NCBI RefSeq assembly: GCF_002761755.1
Contig: NZ_PEOG01000041.1
Coordinates: 1 to 51,444 of the forward strand
Length of the DNA stretch: 51,444 bases
Direction of reading: 5' to 3'
Source of the DNA: Roseateles chitinivorans
Lineage (GTDB): Bacteria > Pseudomonadota > Gammaproteobacteria > Burkholderiales > Burkholderiaceae_C
Positions 30,764 through 40,201 of the stretch are shown here, piece after piece; position 1 is the stretch's first letter, and every line of letters starts with the position of its first letter. The notes below the pieces were generated by a model. The model saw only the letters and a program-made list of their open reading frames with translations. It had not been told where the DNA came from and searched no databases. Both the position numbers and the translations under genes were made by a program.

Positions 30764-32287
30764 TCACTCGGGCAGCCGGGCGCCGGCAATCGGGGATCTC
30801 CCGCTGGTCGCCGAGATCTGCGCCAGCAGGCGGCCCGGCTCGGCGCCCACCATGTCCCAGGTGAAGCGCCATTCCCAGTTGCCGCCGAGGGTGCCGGGAA
30901 TGTTCATGCGATGGGCGCTGTCCAGGCCCAGCACGTCCTGCAGCGGATAGACCGCCACATTGGCCACCGAGTTGGCGCAGGCGCGGATCATGGCCCAGTG
31001 GATGTCGTGATCGCCGGCCGGGAGGTAGGCGGCGGCATAGGCGCGCTCATGGGCGCTGGCCTGGTTCCACCAGCCGCGCACCGTGTCGTTGTCGTGCGTC
31101 CCGGTGTAGCAGACGGCCGCACGCGGCCAGTTGTGCGGCAGGAACTCGTGACCGCCGTCGCCGCCGAAGCCGAACTGCAGGATCTTCATGCCCGGGTAGT
31201 TCAACGCGTCGCGCAGCTCGTGCACGTCCGGCGTGATGAAGCCCAGGTCCTCCGCGACGATGGGCAGCTCGCCGAGCGACCTGGCGATCGCATCGAACAA
31301 CGCCTTGCCCGGACCGGTCTTCCAGACGCCGCGGGTGGCGTCCGGGCTGTCGGCCGGGATCTCGTAATAGGCCGCGAAGCCGCGGAAGTGGTCGATGCGG
31401 AAGACATCGGCCGAACTCAGCATGCGCTTGACGCGTGCGGTCCACCAGGCGAAGTGCTCGTGGGCCATCCTGTCCCAGCGGTACATCGGATTGCCCCAGC
31501 GTTGGCCGGTGACCGACATCGCATCCGGCGGCACGCCGGCCACCACCGTGGGCTGGAAATGCTCGTCCAGCTCGTACAGGTCGGGGCGCGCCCAGCAGTC
31601 GGCGCTGTCGTGCGCGACGAAGATCGGCAGGTCGCCCATGATGTGGACGCCGCGCTCGTTGGCATAGGCCTTGAGCGCGCCGACCTGCGTGTCGAAACAC
31701 CATTGCACGAACTGCCAGAAGCCGACCTCCTCCGCATACTGCTCGCGCGCCGCCGCCAACGCGTGCGGCTCGCGGGCCGCCAGGTCGCGCGGCCATTCCC
31801 ACCACGGCTGACCGCCGCGCGACGAGCGGGTCGCCATGAACAGCGCGTAGTCGTCCAGCCAGTCGCGCTGGGAGGCGCACCACCCTTCGTAGGCGGCGCG
31901 GTCCTCGGCCGACGCCCGCGCGAAGAAGCCCGCCGCGGCCGCGCGCAGCTGCTGCTCGCGCCAGGGCAGCACACGGCCGTAGTCGACACGGCGGTCGTCG
32001 AAGCCACCCTCCGGCGCCGCCGGCTGCGCCAGCCAGCCGCGCGCGACCAGCGGCTCCAGCGCCACCATCCACGGGCTGCCCGCGAATGCGGAGACGCCCT
32101 GGTACGGGCTCTCGCCCGGACCGATCGGCGTGCTCGGCAGCCACTGCCAGATCGACTGCCCCGCCGATTGCAGCCAGTCGACGAAGCGATAGGCCTCGGG
32201 ACCGAAGTCGCCGACACCATTCGGGCCGGGCAGCGAGGTGATGTGCAGCAGGACGCCGGACTGGCGTTGATGAAGGTCGATCGTCAT
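30764..32287 (-). CDS. malQ: 4-alpha-Glucanotransferase (amylomaltase)
   Basis: MalQ (GH77) disproportionates maltodextrins in the cytoplasm, releasing glucose and longer chains. The 507-residue sequence begins with RQSGVLLHITSLPGPNGVGDFG, the usual N-terminal motif, and carries the nucleophile in FRIDHFRG (D299), the acid/base in VAEDLGFITPDV (about residue 345) and the transition-state aspartate in YTGTHDND. It lies 51 bp downstream of glgX on the same strand and forms an operon with it. Glucose released here would feed the glucokinases encoded further right. Confidence 0.95.
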   Translation of the reverse strand: MTIDLHQRQSGVLLHITSLPGPNGVGDFGPEAYRFVDWLQSAGQSIWQWLPSTPIGPGESPYQGVSAFAGSPWMVALEPLVARGWLAQPAAPEGGFDDRRVDYGRVLPWREQQLRAAAAGFFARASAEDRAAYEGWCASQRDWLDDYALFMATRSSRGGQPWWEWPRDLAAREPHALAAAREQYAEEVGFWQFVQWCFDTQVGALKAYANERGVHIMGDLPIFVAHDSADCWARPDLYELDEHFQPTVVAGVPPDAMSVTGQRWGNPMYRWDRMAHEHFAWWTARVKRMLSSADVFRIDHFRGFAAYYEIPADSPDATRGVWKTGPGKALFDAIARSLGELPIVAEDLGFITPDVHELRDALNYPGMKILQFGFGGDGGHEFLPHNWPRAAVCYTGTHDNDTVRGWWNQASAHERAYAAAYLPAGDHDIHWAMIRACANSVANVAVYPLQDVLGLDSAHRMNIPGTLGGNWEWRFTWDMVGAEPGRLLAQISATSGRSPIAGARLPE

Positions 32288-32338
32288 GGTGTCGTGTCGC
32301 TCGGGAAAGTGTTCCTGGAATGATTCGGGGTCGGTGTT

Positions 32339-34567
32339 CTATTGGGACGCCGGCACGCCATTCGTTGGTGGCCGCCCCCACAACATCAGCGCGCGGGCCG
32401 GCACGGTCACGCGATCTTCGCCGCGAAGGCCGGGCGCCGTCTCGCCGCTGCTGTCCAGCAGCGCGATCCAACCGTCATCGTCGCCATCGACGTCGACGGC
32501 CTCCGGCAGCCGGAAATGCATCGGGGTGGCGTCCGGATTGACCATCAGCAGCAGTCGATCGTCCCCATCGCTCAGCATCGCCGCCAGCGCCGTCCGGCCA
32601 TCGGTTCGCCAGTCCTGCTCGCGCATCTCATGGCCGGCCGGGTCGAACCAGCGCAGCCTCGGCTGGCCCGGTGCTTCGTTGTCCCGGCCGCCGTCGTGCC
32701 CATCGCCTTCCGGCGACGCGAACCACCGGGCGTGGCGCAGCAGCGCATGATCGCGACGCAGCCGCGTCAGCTCGGCGGTGTAGGCGATCAGCGAGTCATC
32801 GGCCGCGGGCCAGTCCAGCCAGCCGATCGGATTGTCCTGACAGTAGGCGTTGTTGTTGCCGCCCTGCCCGTTGCCGAACTCGTCGCCCGAGTACAGCATC
32901 GGCGTCCCCTGCGAAAGCAGCAGCGTCGCCAGCATCGCGCGGCGGGCACGTTCGCGGGTGTCGCGGATCGCGGGATCGTCGGTGGGACCTTCCACGCCGA
33001 AGTTGCCGCACAGCTCGCCGTCGCGACCGTCGCGGTTGTCCTCGCCATTGGCCTGGTTGTGCTTGCGCGAGTAGCTGACGAGGTCGGCCAGCGTGTAGCC
33101 GTCGTGCACCGCCAGGAAGTTGATCGAGGCCAGCGGCGAGCGCGCGCCGCCGCCATTCGTCGGTCGCGCCGGATCGAAGATGTCGCCGGACGCGCTGAAG
33201 CGCCGCGCGAATTCGCCGCGGCCGATGCGCCCGCCTTCCGGCCCATGGCCGAGCCAGAAGCCGCGGGCCGCGTCGCGGAACTTGTCGTTCCATTCCATGA
33301 AGCGACCCGGGAAGCGGCCGAGCTGGTAGCCCTGAGGTCCCGCATCCCAAGGCTCGGCGATCAGGTGGACCTGCGCCAGCAGCGGATCCTGGCGCAGCGC
33401 GGTGTAGAAGGCCGACCGAGGATCGTGGCCCGCGGCCGTGCGACCCAGCACCGGGGCGAGGTCGAAACGGAAGCCGTCGACGCCCATCTCGCCGACCCAG
33501 TAGCGCAGCGAGTCCAGCACCAGCTGCGTCACCCGCGGATGCTCGACCTGGACGGTGTTGCCGCAGGCGGTCAGGTTCTCCATCCGCGACGGATCATCGG
33601 CCTGCAGCCGGTAGTAGCTCTTCTGGTCCAGCCCGCGCAGCGACAGCGTCGGTCCCCACTCGTTGCCCTCGGGCGTGTGGTTGTAGACCACGTCGAGCAC
33701 CACCTCCAGGCCGGCCTCGTGCAAGGCATGGACCATGGCGCGGAACTCGGCCACGACGGCGGACGGGTCGTGGCGCACCGCGGCGGAGGCGAGCCGAGGA
33801 TCCGGCGCGAAAAAGCCCAGCGTGTTGTAGCCCCAGTAGTTGCGCAGGCCGGTGCCGGACAGGTGCGGCTCGTCGACCGCGAACTGCACCGGCAGCAGCG
33901 ACAGCGTCGTCACGCCCAGGCGCTTGAAGTGGGCGACGGCGACCGGATGCGCGAGCGCGGCGTAGCTGCCGCGCAGCGCCTCGGGAATGCCGGGATGCCG
34001 CATCGAGAAGCCCTTCACATGCACCTCGTAGAGCACGACATCGCGCGGCGCGTGCCGCGGTGCGTTGATGCGCGGACCGGGCGCGACCAGCGGCGCCGCC
34101 ACGCGGGCCTTCAGCGCGGTCGGGCCGTTGTCGCGCTCGTCCAGCGCCAGCGGGCCGTCCGGACGACCGAAGGGATAGCCGTGGTCCTCGGGCAGGTTGC
34201 GGAACTCGCCGACGATCTCCCGCGCATAGGGATCGAGCAGCAGCTTGGCGGCGTTGAAGCGATGACCCTCACGGGGCGCATGCGGACCGTGGGCGCGCAG
34301 GCCGTAGAGGCGGCCGGGCTCGACACCGGGCAGGAAGCCGGTCCACAGCCCGTCCACCGGCCCCTGCAGCGCATGGCGCGACAGCTCCCGCGTGCCGCTC
34401 TCGTCGAACAGGCAGAACTCCACGCGGGTCGCATGGGCGGAGAACACGGCGATGTTGACGCCGCCATCGCGGACGGTGACGCCCAGCGGCTCATGGCGGC
34501 CAGGCTCGACCGCGTCGGCCATCGCAGGCAGGCCGGTGCCGGCGGAGAAGGCGGAAGAAGCGCTCAT
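32339..34567 (-). CDS. glgX: Glycogen debranching enzyme
   Basis: GlgX (GH13, isoamylase type) hydrolyses alpha-1,6 branches of limit dextrin. The 742-residue protein has an N-terminal CBM48 (about 25-130, with [20 protein letters not shown] and RVEFCLFDE) and a GH13 barrel: [20 protein letters not shown], the nucleophile in VDGFRFD (D369), the acid in HLIAEPWD and [10 protein letters not shown]. The start at 34567 lies 310 bp from divergent malK. Together with malQ it provides the intracellular breakdown arm for imported or stored glucans. Confidence 0.95.
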   Translation of the reverse strand: MSASSAFSAGTGLPAMADAVEPGRHEPLGVTVRDGGVNIAVFSAHATRVEFCLFDESGTRELSRHALQGPVDGLWTGFLPGVEPGRLYGLRAHGPHAPREGHRFNAAKLLLDPYAREIVGEFRNLPEDHGYPFGRPDGPLALDERDNGPTALKARVAAPLVAPGPRINAPRHAPRDVVLYEVHVKGFSMRHPGIPEALRGSYAALAHPVAVAHFKRLGVTTLSLLPVQFAVDEPHLSGTGLRNYWGYNTLGFFAPDPRLASAAVRHDPSAVVAEFRAMVHALHEAGLEVVLDVVYNHTPEGNEWGPTLSLRGLDQKSYYRLQADDPSRMENLTACGNTVQVEHPRVTQLVLDSLRYWVGEMGVDGFRFDLAPVLGRTAAGHDPRSAFYTALRQDPLLAQVHLIAEPWDAGPQGYQLGRFPGRFMEWNDKFRDAARGFWLGHGPEGGRIGRGEFARRFSASGDIFDPARPTNGGGARSPLASINFLAVHDGYTLADLVSYSRKHNQANGEDNRDGRDGELCGNFGVEGPTDDPAIRDTRERARRAMLATLLLSQGTPMLYSGDEFGNGQGGNNNAYCQDNPIGWLDWPAADDSLIAYTAELTRLRRDHALLRHARWFASPEGDGHDGGRDNEAPGQPRLRWFDPAGHEMREQDWRTDGRTALAAMLSDGDDRLLLMVNPDATPMHFRLPEAVDVDGDDDGWIALLDSSGETAPGLRGEDRVTVPARALMLWGRPPTNGVPASQ

Positions 34568-34644
34568 TCGATTCGTCGGAAAGCAGCGGCGCCGACGGAG
34601 GCGGTCGCCATGGAGCGAAGTATCCGTCAGACGCCTGCAATTTC

Positions 34645-34659
34645 TGTAGTTTCACTACA
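34645..34659. promoter_or_regulatory. HexR-like operator, perfect copy (TGTAGT-TTC-ACTACA)
   Basis: A perfect 6+3+6 palindrome lies in the divergent glgX/malK region. It is identical in both arms to the site ahead of the glucokinase-RpiR fusion. The pattern matches the HexR consensus TGTARTNNNAYTACA as I remember it. It lies 78 bp before the glgX start and about 75 bp ahead of the predicted malK promoter's -35. Confidence 0.7.
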
Positions 34660-34733
34660 TCGGGTTATCCCGATACGCACCGTAAGTTGTTGATTTCAGG
34701 TAGGTCACCGCCGAATCTACGGATGAAGCCGCG

Positions 34734-34762
34734 TTGTGAATCGGAAATCAGCCATGTATATT
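34734..34762 (+). promoter_or_regulatory. Predicted promoter of the malKEFG operon
   Basis: TTGTGA (34734-34739), a 17-bp spacer and TATATT (34757-34762) form a good sigma-70 promoter reading toward malK, giving a leader of about 110 nt. The rest of the 34568-34878 region holds the HexR-like box and, presumably, the glgX promoter, which I could not assign. Confidence 0.55.
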
Positions 34763-34878
34763 CTCTACAAACATCGTTCGCTCCATCGCCGCTCTGCGAT
34801 CACGGACCCCGAACGATCGATCGACACCAACAAGCGAGACAAGCGGCGCCTCCCCCCGGCGCGCGCGGAGGTACCCAA

Positions 34879-35979
34879 GTGGCGGACGTGAAGCTGCACA
34901 GCGTGGTCAAGGCCTATGGCGAGACCAAGATCCTGCATGGCATCGACCTGGAGATCCGGGACGGCGAGTTCATGGTCTTCGTCGGCCCGTCGGGCTGCGG
35001 CAAGTCGACGCTGCTGCGCACGATCGCCGGGCTGGAGGACATCACCGGCGGCGAGATGCGCATCGGCGGCCGCCTCGTCAACGACGTGCCGCCCGCCGAG
35101 CGCGGCATCGCGATGGTGTTCCAGAGCTACGCGCTCTATCCCCACATGAACCTGTACGACAACATGGCGTTCGGGTTGAAGCTGGCCAAGGTGCCCAAGG
35201 ACGAGATCGACCGTGCGGTGCGCTACGCCGCCCGCATCCTGCACATCGAGCACCTGCTCGAGCGCAAGCCCAAGGACCTGTCGGGCGGGCAACGCCAGCG
35301 CGTGGCCATCGGCCGGGCGATCGTGCGCAAGCCCGAGGTCTTCCTCTTCGACGAGCCGCTGTCCAACCTGGACGCCGCGCTGCGCGTGCGCATGCGCTAC
35401 GAGTTCGCCAAGCTGCACGAGGACCTGAAGACCACCATGGTCTACGTCACCCACGACCAGGTCGAGGCGATGACGCTGGCGGACCGCATCGTCGTGCTGA
35501 GCGCCGGCCGCATCGAGCAGGTCGGCACGCCGCTGGAGCTGTACGAGCATCCGGACAACCTCTTCGTCGCCGGTTTCATCGGCAGCCCGAAGATGAACTT
35601 CATCGAGGCCGAGGTGGTCGCCGCCGCGTCCGATCATGCGGCGCTGCGGCTCAGCGATGGCGCGACGATCCGCGCCCATGTCGACGCGTCGCGCGCCTGC
35701 GCCGGTGATCGGGTCACGCTGGGCCTGCGGCCGGAGCACTTCGAGGTCGGCGGCGACGCCAACCTGATCTCGAGCACCGTCACCTTCGTCGAGTCTCTGG
35801 GCGGCGTCACCCATGCCTACTGCGCCTATCCCGGCGTCGAGGACGCGCTGACCTGCGAATTCGACGGCCGGACCCGTGTCCGCGCCGGCGACACCCTGCA
35901 ACTGCACCTGCCGCCGGACCTCTGCTATCTCTTCGACGCGCAAGGCCTGGCCTTCAAGCGCCTCGGAGCGGCGGCATGA
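34879..35979 (+). CDS. malK: Maltose/maltodextrin-type ABC transporter ATP-binding protein
   Basis: This ATPase of the CUT1 sugar importer family is 366 residues from a GTG start at 34879 preceded by GGAGG; an upstream open extension is not protein-like. It shows Walker [10 protein letters not shown] at 36-44, signature LSGGQ at 134-138, Walker B with D158/E159 and H-loop H192, followed by a C-terminal TOBE/regulatory domain from about 240. Its stop overlaps the start of the binding-protein gene (ATGA). UgpC and MsmX-type ATPases look the same, so the maltose assignment rests on the neighbours malEFG, malQ and glgX. Confidence 0.92.
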   Translation: MADVKLHSVVKAYGETKILHGIDLEIRDGEFMVFVGPSGCGKSTLLRTIAGLEDITGGEMRIGGRLVNDVPPAERGIAMVFQSYALYPHMNLYDNMAFGLKLAKVPKDEIDRAVRYAARILHIEHLLERKPKDLSGGQRQRVAIGRAIVRKPEVFLFDEPLSNLDAALRVRMRYEFAKLHEDLKTTMVYVTHDQVEAMTLADRIVVLSAGRIEQVGTPLELYEHPDNLFVAGFIGSPKMNFIEAEVVAAASDHAALRLSDGATIRAHVDASRACAGDRVTLGLRPEHFEVGGDANLISSTVTFVESLGGVTHAYCAYPGVEDALTCEFDGRTRVRAGDTLQLHLPPDLCYLFDAQGLAFKRLGAAA

Positions 35980-37232
35980 CGGCGACCGCGATGGCGTCGG
36001 CCGCGCCGCCGCGCTCCGCGAATCCCGCACGGGCCCTGCGTGCGACGCGGCGCGCGCTGGGCCTGCTCGCGACGGCGCTGCTGCTGGGCGCCGGCGGCAC
36101 CGCCGCGGCGCAGACCGCGCCCAAGCTGCTGGTCTGGATCAATGGCGACAAGGCCTACAACGGGCTGCAGAAGGTCGGCGACGCCTTCGAGCGCGAGTCC
36201 GGCGTGAAGGTCGTCGTCGAGCATCCGGTCGACGCGCCCGAGAAGTACACCCAGGCGGCCGGCGCCGGCAAGGGTCCGGATGTCTTCTGCTGGCCCCACG
36301 ACCGCGTCGGCGAATGGGCCAAGGCGGGGCTGCTGACGCCGATCCAGCCGCGCAAGCCGCTCTTCGACGAAGTCGAACCCGCGGCCTGGCAGGCCTTCCG
36401 CTACCAGGGCCGGCTCTGGGGCTATCCGATCGCGATCGAGACCACCGGGCTGATCTACAACAAGGCGCTGGTGTCGCAACCGCCGGCGACCTGGGACGCG
36501 CTGATCGCGCTGGACAAGACGCTGCGCCAGCGCGGCAAGCACGCGATCCTGTGGGACTACAACAAGAGCTTCTTCAGCTGGCCGATGTTCGCCGGCGCCG
36601 GCGGCGTGATCTTCGGCCGTGATGCGCAGGGCGACTTCGATCCACGCCAGGTGGCGGTGAACAACGAAGGCGCGCTGGCCGCCGGCCGCATGCTGGAGCG
36701 CCTCATCCAGGAGGGCGTGATGCCGCGCGGCGCGCGCTATTCCGAGATGGAATCGAGCTTCGCGCGCGGCGAGATCGCGATGATGATCTCCGGCCCCTGG
36801 GCCTGGGAGAACGCGCGCAAGGCCGGCATCGACATCGGTGTCGCGCCGATCCCGGCGGTGATCCCGAGCAAGCCCTCCAAGCCCTTCGTCGGCGTGCTGG
36901 GCTGCATGATCTCGGCGCCGTCCCGGCACAAGGACCTCGCGCGCGAGTTCATCGAGCGCCACCTGATGCGGCCCGAGTCGCTCAGGGTGCTCGACGCCGA
37001 CGTGCCGATCGGCGTGCCGGCCAACAAGGCCTTCTACCAGGCGCTGTCGGTGAACCCGCTGATCCGCGCCAGCATGGAGAACGCCCGCGCCGGCGAGGCC
37101 ATTCCCAACATCCCCGAGGTGGGCCGCTTCTGGACCGCGATGGACGCGGCGCTGGAAGCCATCACCAACGGCCTGCAAAGCCCCAGGGACGCGCTGGACG
37201 GCGCGTCGGGCCGGATGCTGCTCAAGCAATGA
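35976..37232 (+). CDS. malE: Maltose/maltodextrin ABC transporter substrate-binding protein
   Basis: This is a 418-residue periplasmic binding protein of the CUT1 family. A long signal peptide (about 1-46, core [14 protein letters not shown]) ends near TAAAQ, and the mature protein starts [28 protein letters not shown], closely matching the MalE N-terminal lobe. The later [20 protein letters not shown] is a MalE hallmark. It overlaps malK and malF by 4 nt each, so the whole operon is translationally coupled. A non-cleaved basic extension precedes the hydrophobic core, so an internal start (for instance the second ATG) is also possible. Confidence 0.93.
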   Translation: MTATAMASAAPPRSANPARALRATRRALGLLATALLLGAGGTAAAQTAPKLLVWINGDKAYNGLQKVGDAFERESGVKVVVEHPVDAPEKYTQAAGAGKGPDVFCWPHDRVGEWAKAGLLTPIQPRKPLFDEVEPAAWQAFRYQGRLWGYPIAIETTGLIYNKALVSQPPATWDALIALDKTLRQRGKHAILWDYNKSFFSWPMFAGAGGVIFGRDAQGDFDPRQVAVNNEGALAAGRMLERLIQEGVMPRGARYSEMESSFARGEIAMMISGPWAWENARKAGIDIGVAPIPAVIPSKPSKPFVGVLGCMISAPSRHKDLAREFIERHLMRPESLRVLDADVPIGVPANKAFYQALSVNPLIRASMENARAGEAIPNIPEVGRFWTAMDAALEAITNGLQSPRDALDGASGRMLLKQ

Positions 37233-38893
37233 ACGCCACGACCGCCTCCTCCGCGGCCCTGTCCGCCGCCCTGCCCGGCTCGCCGCTGGCCGAGGCCTAC
37301 ACCCGCCAGCCGCCCGGCATGCTGGAGCGGCTGGGCCGCGCGCTCTACTGGCCGACGATCGCCGTCGTCGCGCTGGCGGCGCTCTACCTCGTGTTCATGC
37401 TGTATGCCGCGGGGCTGACCAGTTGGGCGCTCGGCGTGCTGCTGCTGTTCGGCACCGGCTTCGCCGTCTACCTGTCGAAGGCCGGCTTCGCCTACCGCTA
37501 CCTCTTCCCCGGCGTGGCCGGGATGCTGCTGTTCATCGCCTTCCCGCTCGCGTTCACGACGCAGATCGGCTTCACCAACTACTCCTCGGCCCACCTGCTG
37601 AGCCAGGACCGCGTGCGCGAGTTCCTGCTGGACCAGCACGACACGGTGCTGGACGAGGTGCGCGACTACAGCGTGCACGGCGCCGGCAGCGACTTCCGGA
37701 TCGTGCTGCGCGACCCGGCCAGCGGTGCCGCCCAATTCGTCTCGCCGCCGCTGGCGCTGCGGCAGACCGGCAAGCCGGTGGATGTCGCGATGCAGGCGGT
37801 CGGCCCGGCCGACGCGACGCTGGGCACCGCGCTCACGCTGAAGGAACTCGTCGAGCACCGGCTGGCGCTGGCGCAGTTGCGGCTGCGACTGCCGGGCCGG
37901 GCCGGCGGCACCGCGGCCACCGGCGGCGTCGGCGAGGCGTCCACGCTGCATTACCTCGGCCTGCGCGAGTTCGGCCCGATCCGCCCTCACTTCGAGGAAC
38001 AGGCCGATGGCGCGATCCGGCGCGTCGCCGACGGCGCCCTGTTCCGCCCGGACGCACGCACCGGGTACTACGAAGGCCAGGGTGCCGCCGCGGGCACGCA
38101 CCTGGCGCCTGGCTACAAGGTGATGGTGGGCGCGCAGAACTACCGGCGCATGCTGTTCGACGCCGAGTTCCGCGGCCCCTTCCTGTCGATCTTCGGCTGG
38201 ACGGTGGTGTTCTCGCTGCTGACCGTGGTCTTCGCCACCGCGATCGGGATGATGCTGGCAGTGCTGCTGAACTGGGAGGACCTGCGCTACCGCACGACCT
38301 ACCGCACGCTGCTGTTCCTGCCCTACGCCGTCCCCGGCTTCATCTCGATCCTCGTGTTCAAGGGCTTGTTCAACCAGAATTTCGGTGAGATCAACGCGAT
38401 CCTGGACGCGCTCTTCGGCGTGCGGCCGGCCTGGTTCGCGGACCCCGCGCTGGCTCGCACGATGCTGCTGATCGTCAACGTGTGGCTCGGCTACCCGTAC
38501 ATCATGATCCTGTGCACCGGGCTGCTGAAGGCGATTCCATCGGACCTGTACGAGGCCTCGGCGCTGGCGGGCGCGGGACCGCTGACCAACTTCTTCAAGA
38601 TCACCGCGCCGCTGATCATCAAGCCGCTGTCGCCGCTGCTGGTGTCGGCCTTCGCATTCAACTTCAACAACTTCGTGCTGATCGCGCTGCTGACCGACGG
38701 TCGGCCGGACTACCTGTCGACCAAGATCCCGGCGGGGCAGACCGACATCCTGGTGAGCTACACCTACCGGATCGCGTTCCGGGACTCGGGCACGGACTTC
38801 GGTCTGGCGGCGGCGATCTCCACGCTGATCTTCATCCTGGTGGCGGGCATGTCGCTGCTCAACCTGCGCCTGATGCGCAACGCCAACCGCTGA
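37229..38893 (+). CDS. malF: Maltose-type ABC transporter permease MalF
   Basis: The 554-residue inner-membrane permease has three N-terminal helices, then a large periplasmic region (about residues 115-300, the MalF P2-type domain), followed by the transport domain. The EAA loop reads [26 protein letters not shown]2 domain of this size is specific to MalF proteins and contacts the binding protein, which strongly supports a maltose-type system. The length is slightly above that of the E. coli protein. The start overlaps malE by 4 nt. Confidence 0.94.
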   Translation: MNATTASSAALSAALPGSPLAEAYTRQPPGMLERLGRALYWPTIAVVALAALYLVFMLYAAGLTSWALGVLLLFGTGFAVYLSKAGFAYRYLFPGVAGMLLFIAFPLAFTTQIGFTNYSSAHLLSQDRVREFLLDQHDTVLDEVRDYSVHGAGSDFRIVLRDPASGAAQFVSPPLALRQTGKPVDVAMQAVGPADATLGTALTLKELVEHRLALAQLRLRLPGRAGGTAATGGVGEASTLHYLGLREFGPIRPHFEEQADGAIRRVADGALFRPDARTGYYEGQGAAAGTHLAPGYKVMVGAQNYRRMLFDAEFRGPFLSIFGWTVVFSLLTVVFATAIGMMLAVLLNWEDLRYRTTYRTLLFLPYAVPGFISILVFKGLFNQNFGEINAILDALFGVRPAWFADPALARTMLLIVNVWLGYPYIMILCTGLLKAIPSDLYEASALAGAGPLTNFFKITAPLIIKPLSPLLVSAFAFNFNNFVLIALLTDGRPDYLSTKIPAGQTDILVSYTYRIAFRDSGTDFGLAAAISTLIFILVAGMSLLNLRLMRNANR

Positions 38894-38903
38894 GGAGCAT
38901 CCC

Positions 38904-39794
38904 ATGGCGATCGTTCGAGGCAAGCAGGCGCGCTGGCGCGTGGTGGCGGCGCATGCGATGTTGTGGGGCTTCCTGGCCGTCACGCTGTTCCCGCTGCTGG
39001 CGGTGGTGTCGATCTCGCTGCGGCCGGGCAACTTCGCCACCGGCAGCCTGATCCCGACGTCGATCAGCCTGGAGCACTGGCAGCTGGCGCTGGGCATTCC
39101 GTACCAGGCGCCGGACGGCTCGCTGGTACAGCCGCCGTTCCCGGTGCTGACCTGGCTGTGGAACTCGATCAAGGTGGCGACGATCTCGGCGCTGCTGATC
39201 GTGGCGATCTCGACGACGGCGGCCTACGGCTTCGCGCGGCTGCGCTTCCCGTTCAAGGGCGGGATCCTCAGCAGCATGCTGCTGCTGCAGATGTTCCCGC
39301 CGGTGCTGGCGCTGGTGGCGATCTACGCCATCTTCGAGACCATCGGCACCTTCGTGCCCTGGCTGGGCATCGAGACGCATGCGGGCGTGATCGTGGCCTA
39401 CCTGGGCGGCGTGGCGACGCACATCTGGACCATCAAGGGCTACTTCGAGACGATCCCGGTCGAGATCGAGGAGAACGCCAAGGTCGACGGCGCGTCGCAC
39501 TGGCAGGCCTTCCGCCTGGTGCTGCTGCCGATGGCGGTGCCGATCCTGATGGTGGTGTTCGTGCTGGCCTTCATCGGCTGCATCATCGAATACCCGGTCG
39601 CCTCGGTGCTGCTGCGCGAGGAATCCAACCTCACGCTGGCGGTCGGCTCGAAGTACTACCTGCACGACCAACGCTTCCTGTGGGGCGACTTCGCCGCCGC
39701 GGCGGTGCTCTCGGGCCTGCCGATCACCGCGGTGTTCCTGCTGGCGCAGCGCTGGATCGTGTCCGGGTTGACGGCGGGTGGGGTGAAGGGCTGA
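38904..39794 (+). CDS. malG: Maltose-type ABC transporter permease MalG
   Basis: The 296-residue second permease has six helices and an EAA loop ([26 protein letters not shown]). Its C-terminus ([13 protein letters not shown]) is nearly the invariant MalG ending that contacts the sugar in MalF. GAGGAG precedes the ATG, 10 nt after malF. It ends the operon; a large inverted repeat lies 32 bp downstream. Confidence 0.95.
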   Translation: MAIVRGKQARWRVVAAHAMLWGFLAVTLFPLLAVVSISLRPGNFATGSLIPTSISLEHWQLALGIPYQAPDGSLVQPPFPVLTWLWNSIKVATISALLIVAISTTAAYGFARLRFPFKGGILSSMLLLQMFPPVLALVAIYAIFETIGTFVPWLGIETHAGVIVAYLGGVATHIWTIKGYFETIPVEIEENAKVDGASHWQAFRLVLLPMAVPILMVVFVLAFIGCIIEYPVASVLLREESNLTLAVGSKYYLHDQRFLWGDFAAAAVLSGLPITAVFLLAQRWIVSGLTAGGVKG

Positions 39795-39826
39795 CCAATT
39801 CTCCTCAAGAGGGGGGCCAGGTTCTC

Positions 39827-39874
39827 GTTCACTGTTCTGGACATCGAACGCGCGTCCTGTCCAGGATGGTGAAC
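39827..39874. repeat. Large imperfect inverted repeat after malG
   Basis: GTTCAC-TGTT-CTGGACA (39827-39843) pairs with TGTCCAG-GATG-GTGAAC (39858-39874) around a 14-nt loop. The four central positions form U-A and G-U pairs in RNA, so the transcript could fold into a 17-bp stem. No U-tract follows. It may be a 3'-end stabiliser or factor-dependent terminator of the mal operon. The remainder of the 407-bp gap to the phosphoesterase gene shows nothing apart from the Pho promoter. Confidence 0.6.
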
Positions 39875-40095
39875 ATCGCGCCCCACGCGCAGCAGGATCG
39901 CAGGCAACGCCCCGCGTGCTCGATCTGGGCTGATACGGGCTGACACAGGGCCTCGGGCCGCGGTCCAACGTGTTTCGCACCCGCCAAGCCCCGTGCGCTC
40001 CGCGAGCCATTACGGCCTTGCCCGCCGCTTCACCAAACTTTGCGAAATGCGCCAGGCCCTGTGCCGCCTGGGTCCTCACACGTCCTTGACGCGCG

Positions 40096-40129
40096 CTGAC
40101 ACGGATCCGTCATGCGCGATTCCTAGAGT
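40096..40129 (+). promoter_or_regulatory. Probable Pho box and -10 element
   Basis: CTGACAC (40096-40102), GGAT and CCGTCAT (40107-40113) form the 7-4-7, 11-bp-period arrangement of a PhoB box, with two arm positions off consensus besides a permitted one. A TAGAGT -10 element (40124-40129) lies 10 bp further on, the spacing used in PhoB-activated promoters where the box replaces the -35. The gene downstream is a phosphoesterase, which fits phosphate control. Confidence 0.6.
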
Positions 40130-40201
40130 GCGCCGCGTTTCGAGCCACCCCCTTCCCGGGCCGCTCGAACCCAGCCATCGCCACCACTCCAGGACGTCCC
40201 C

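Noticed and set aside
40086..40114. TTGACG as an ordinary -35 for the phosphoesterase gene
   Set aside because: No -10 hexamer lies at 16-18 bp; the TAGAGT element is at the spacing expected after a Pho box instead.
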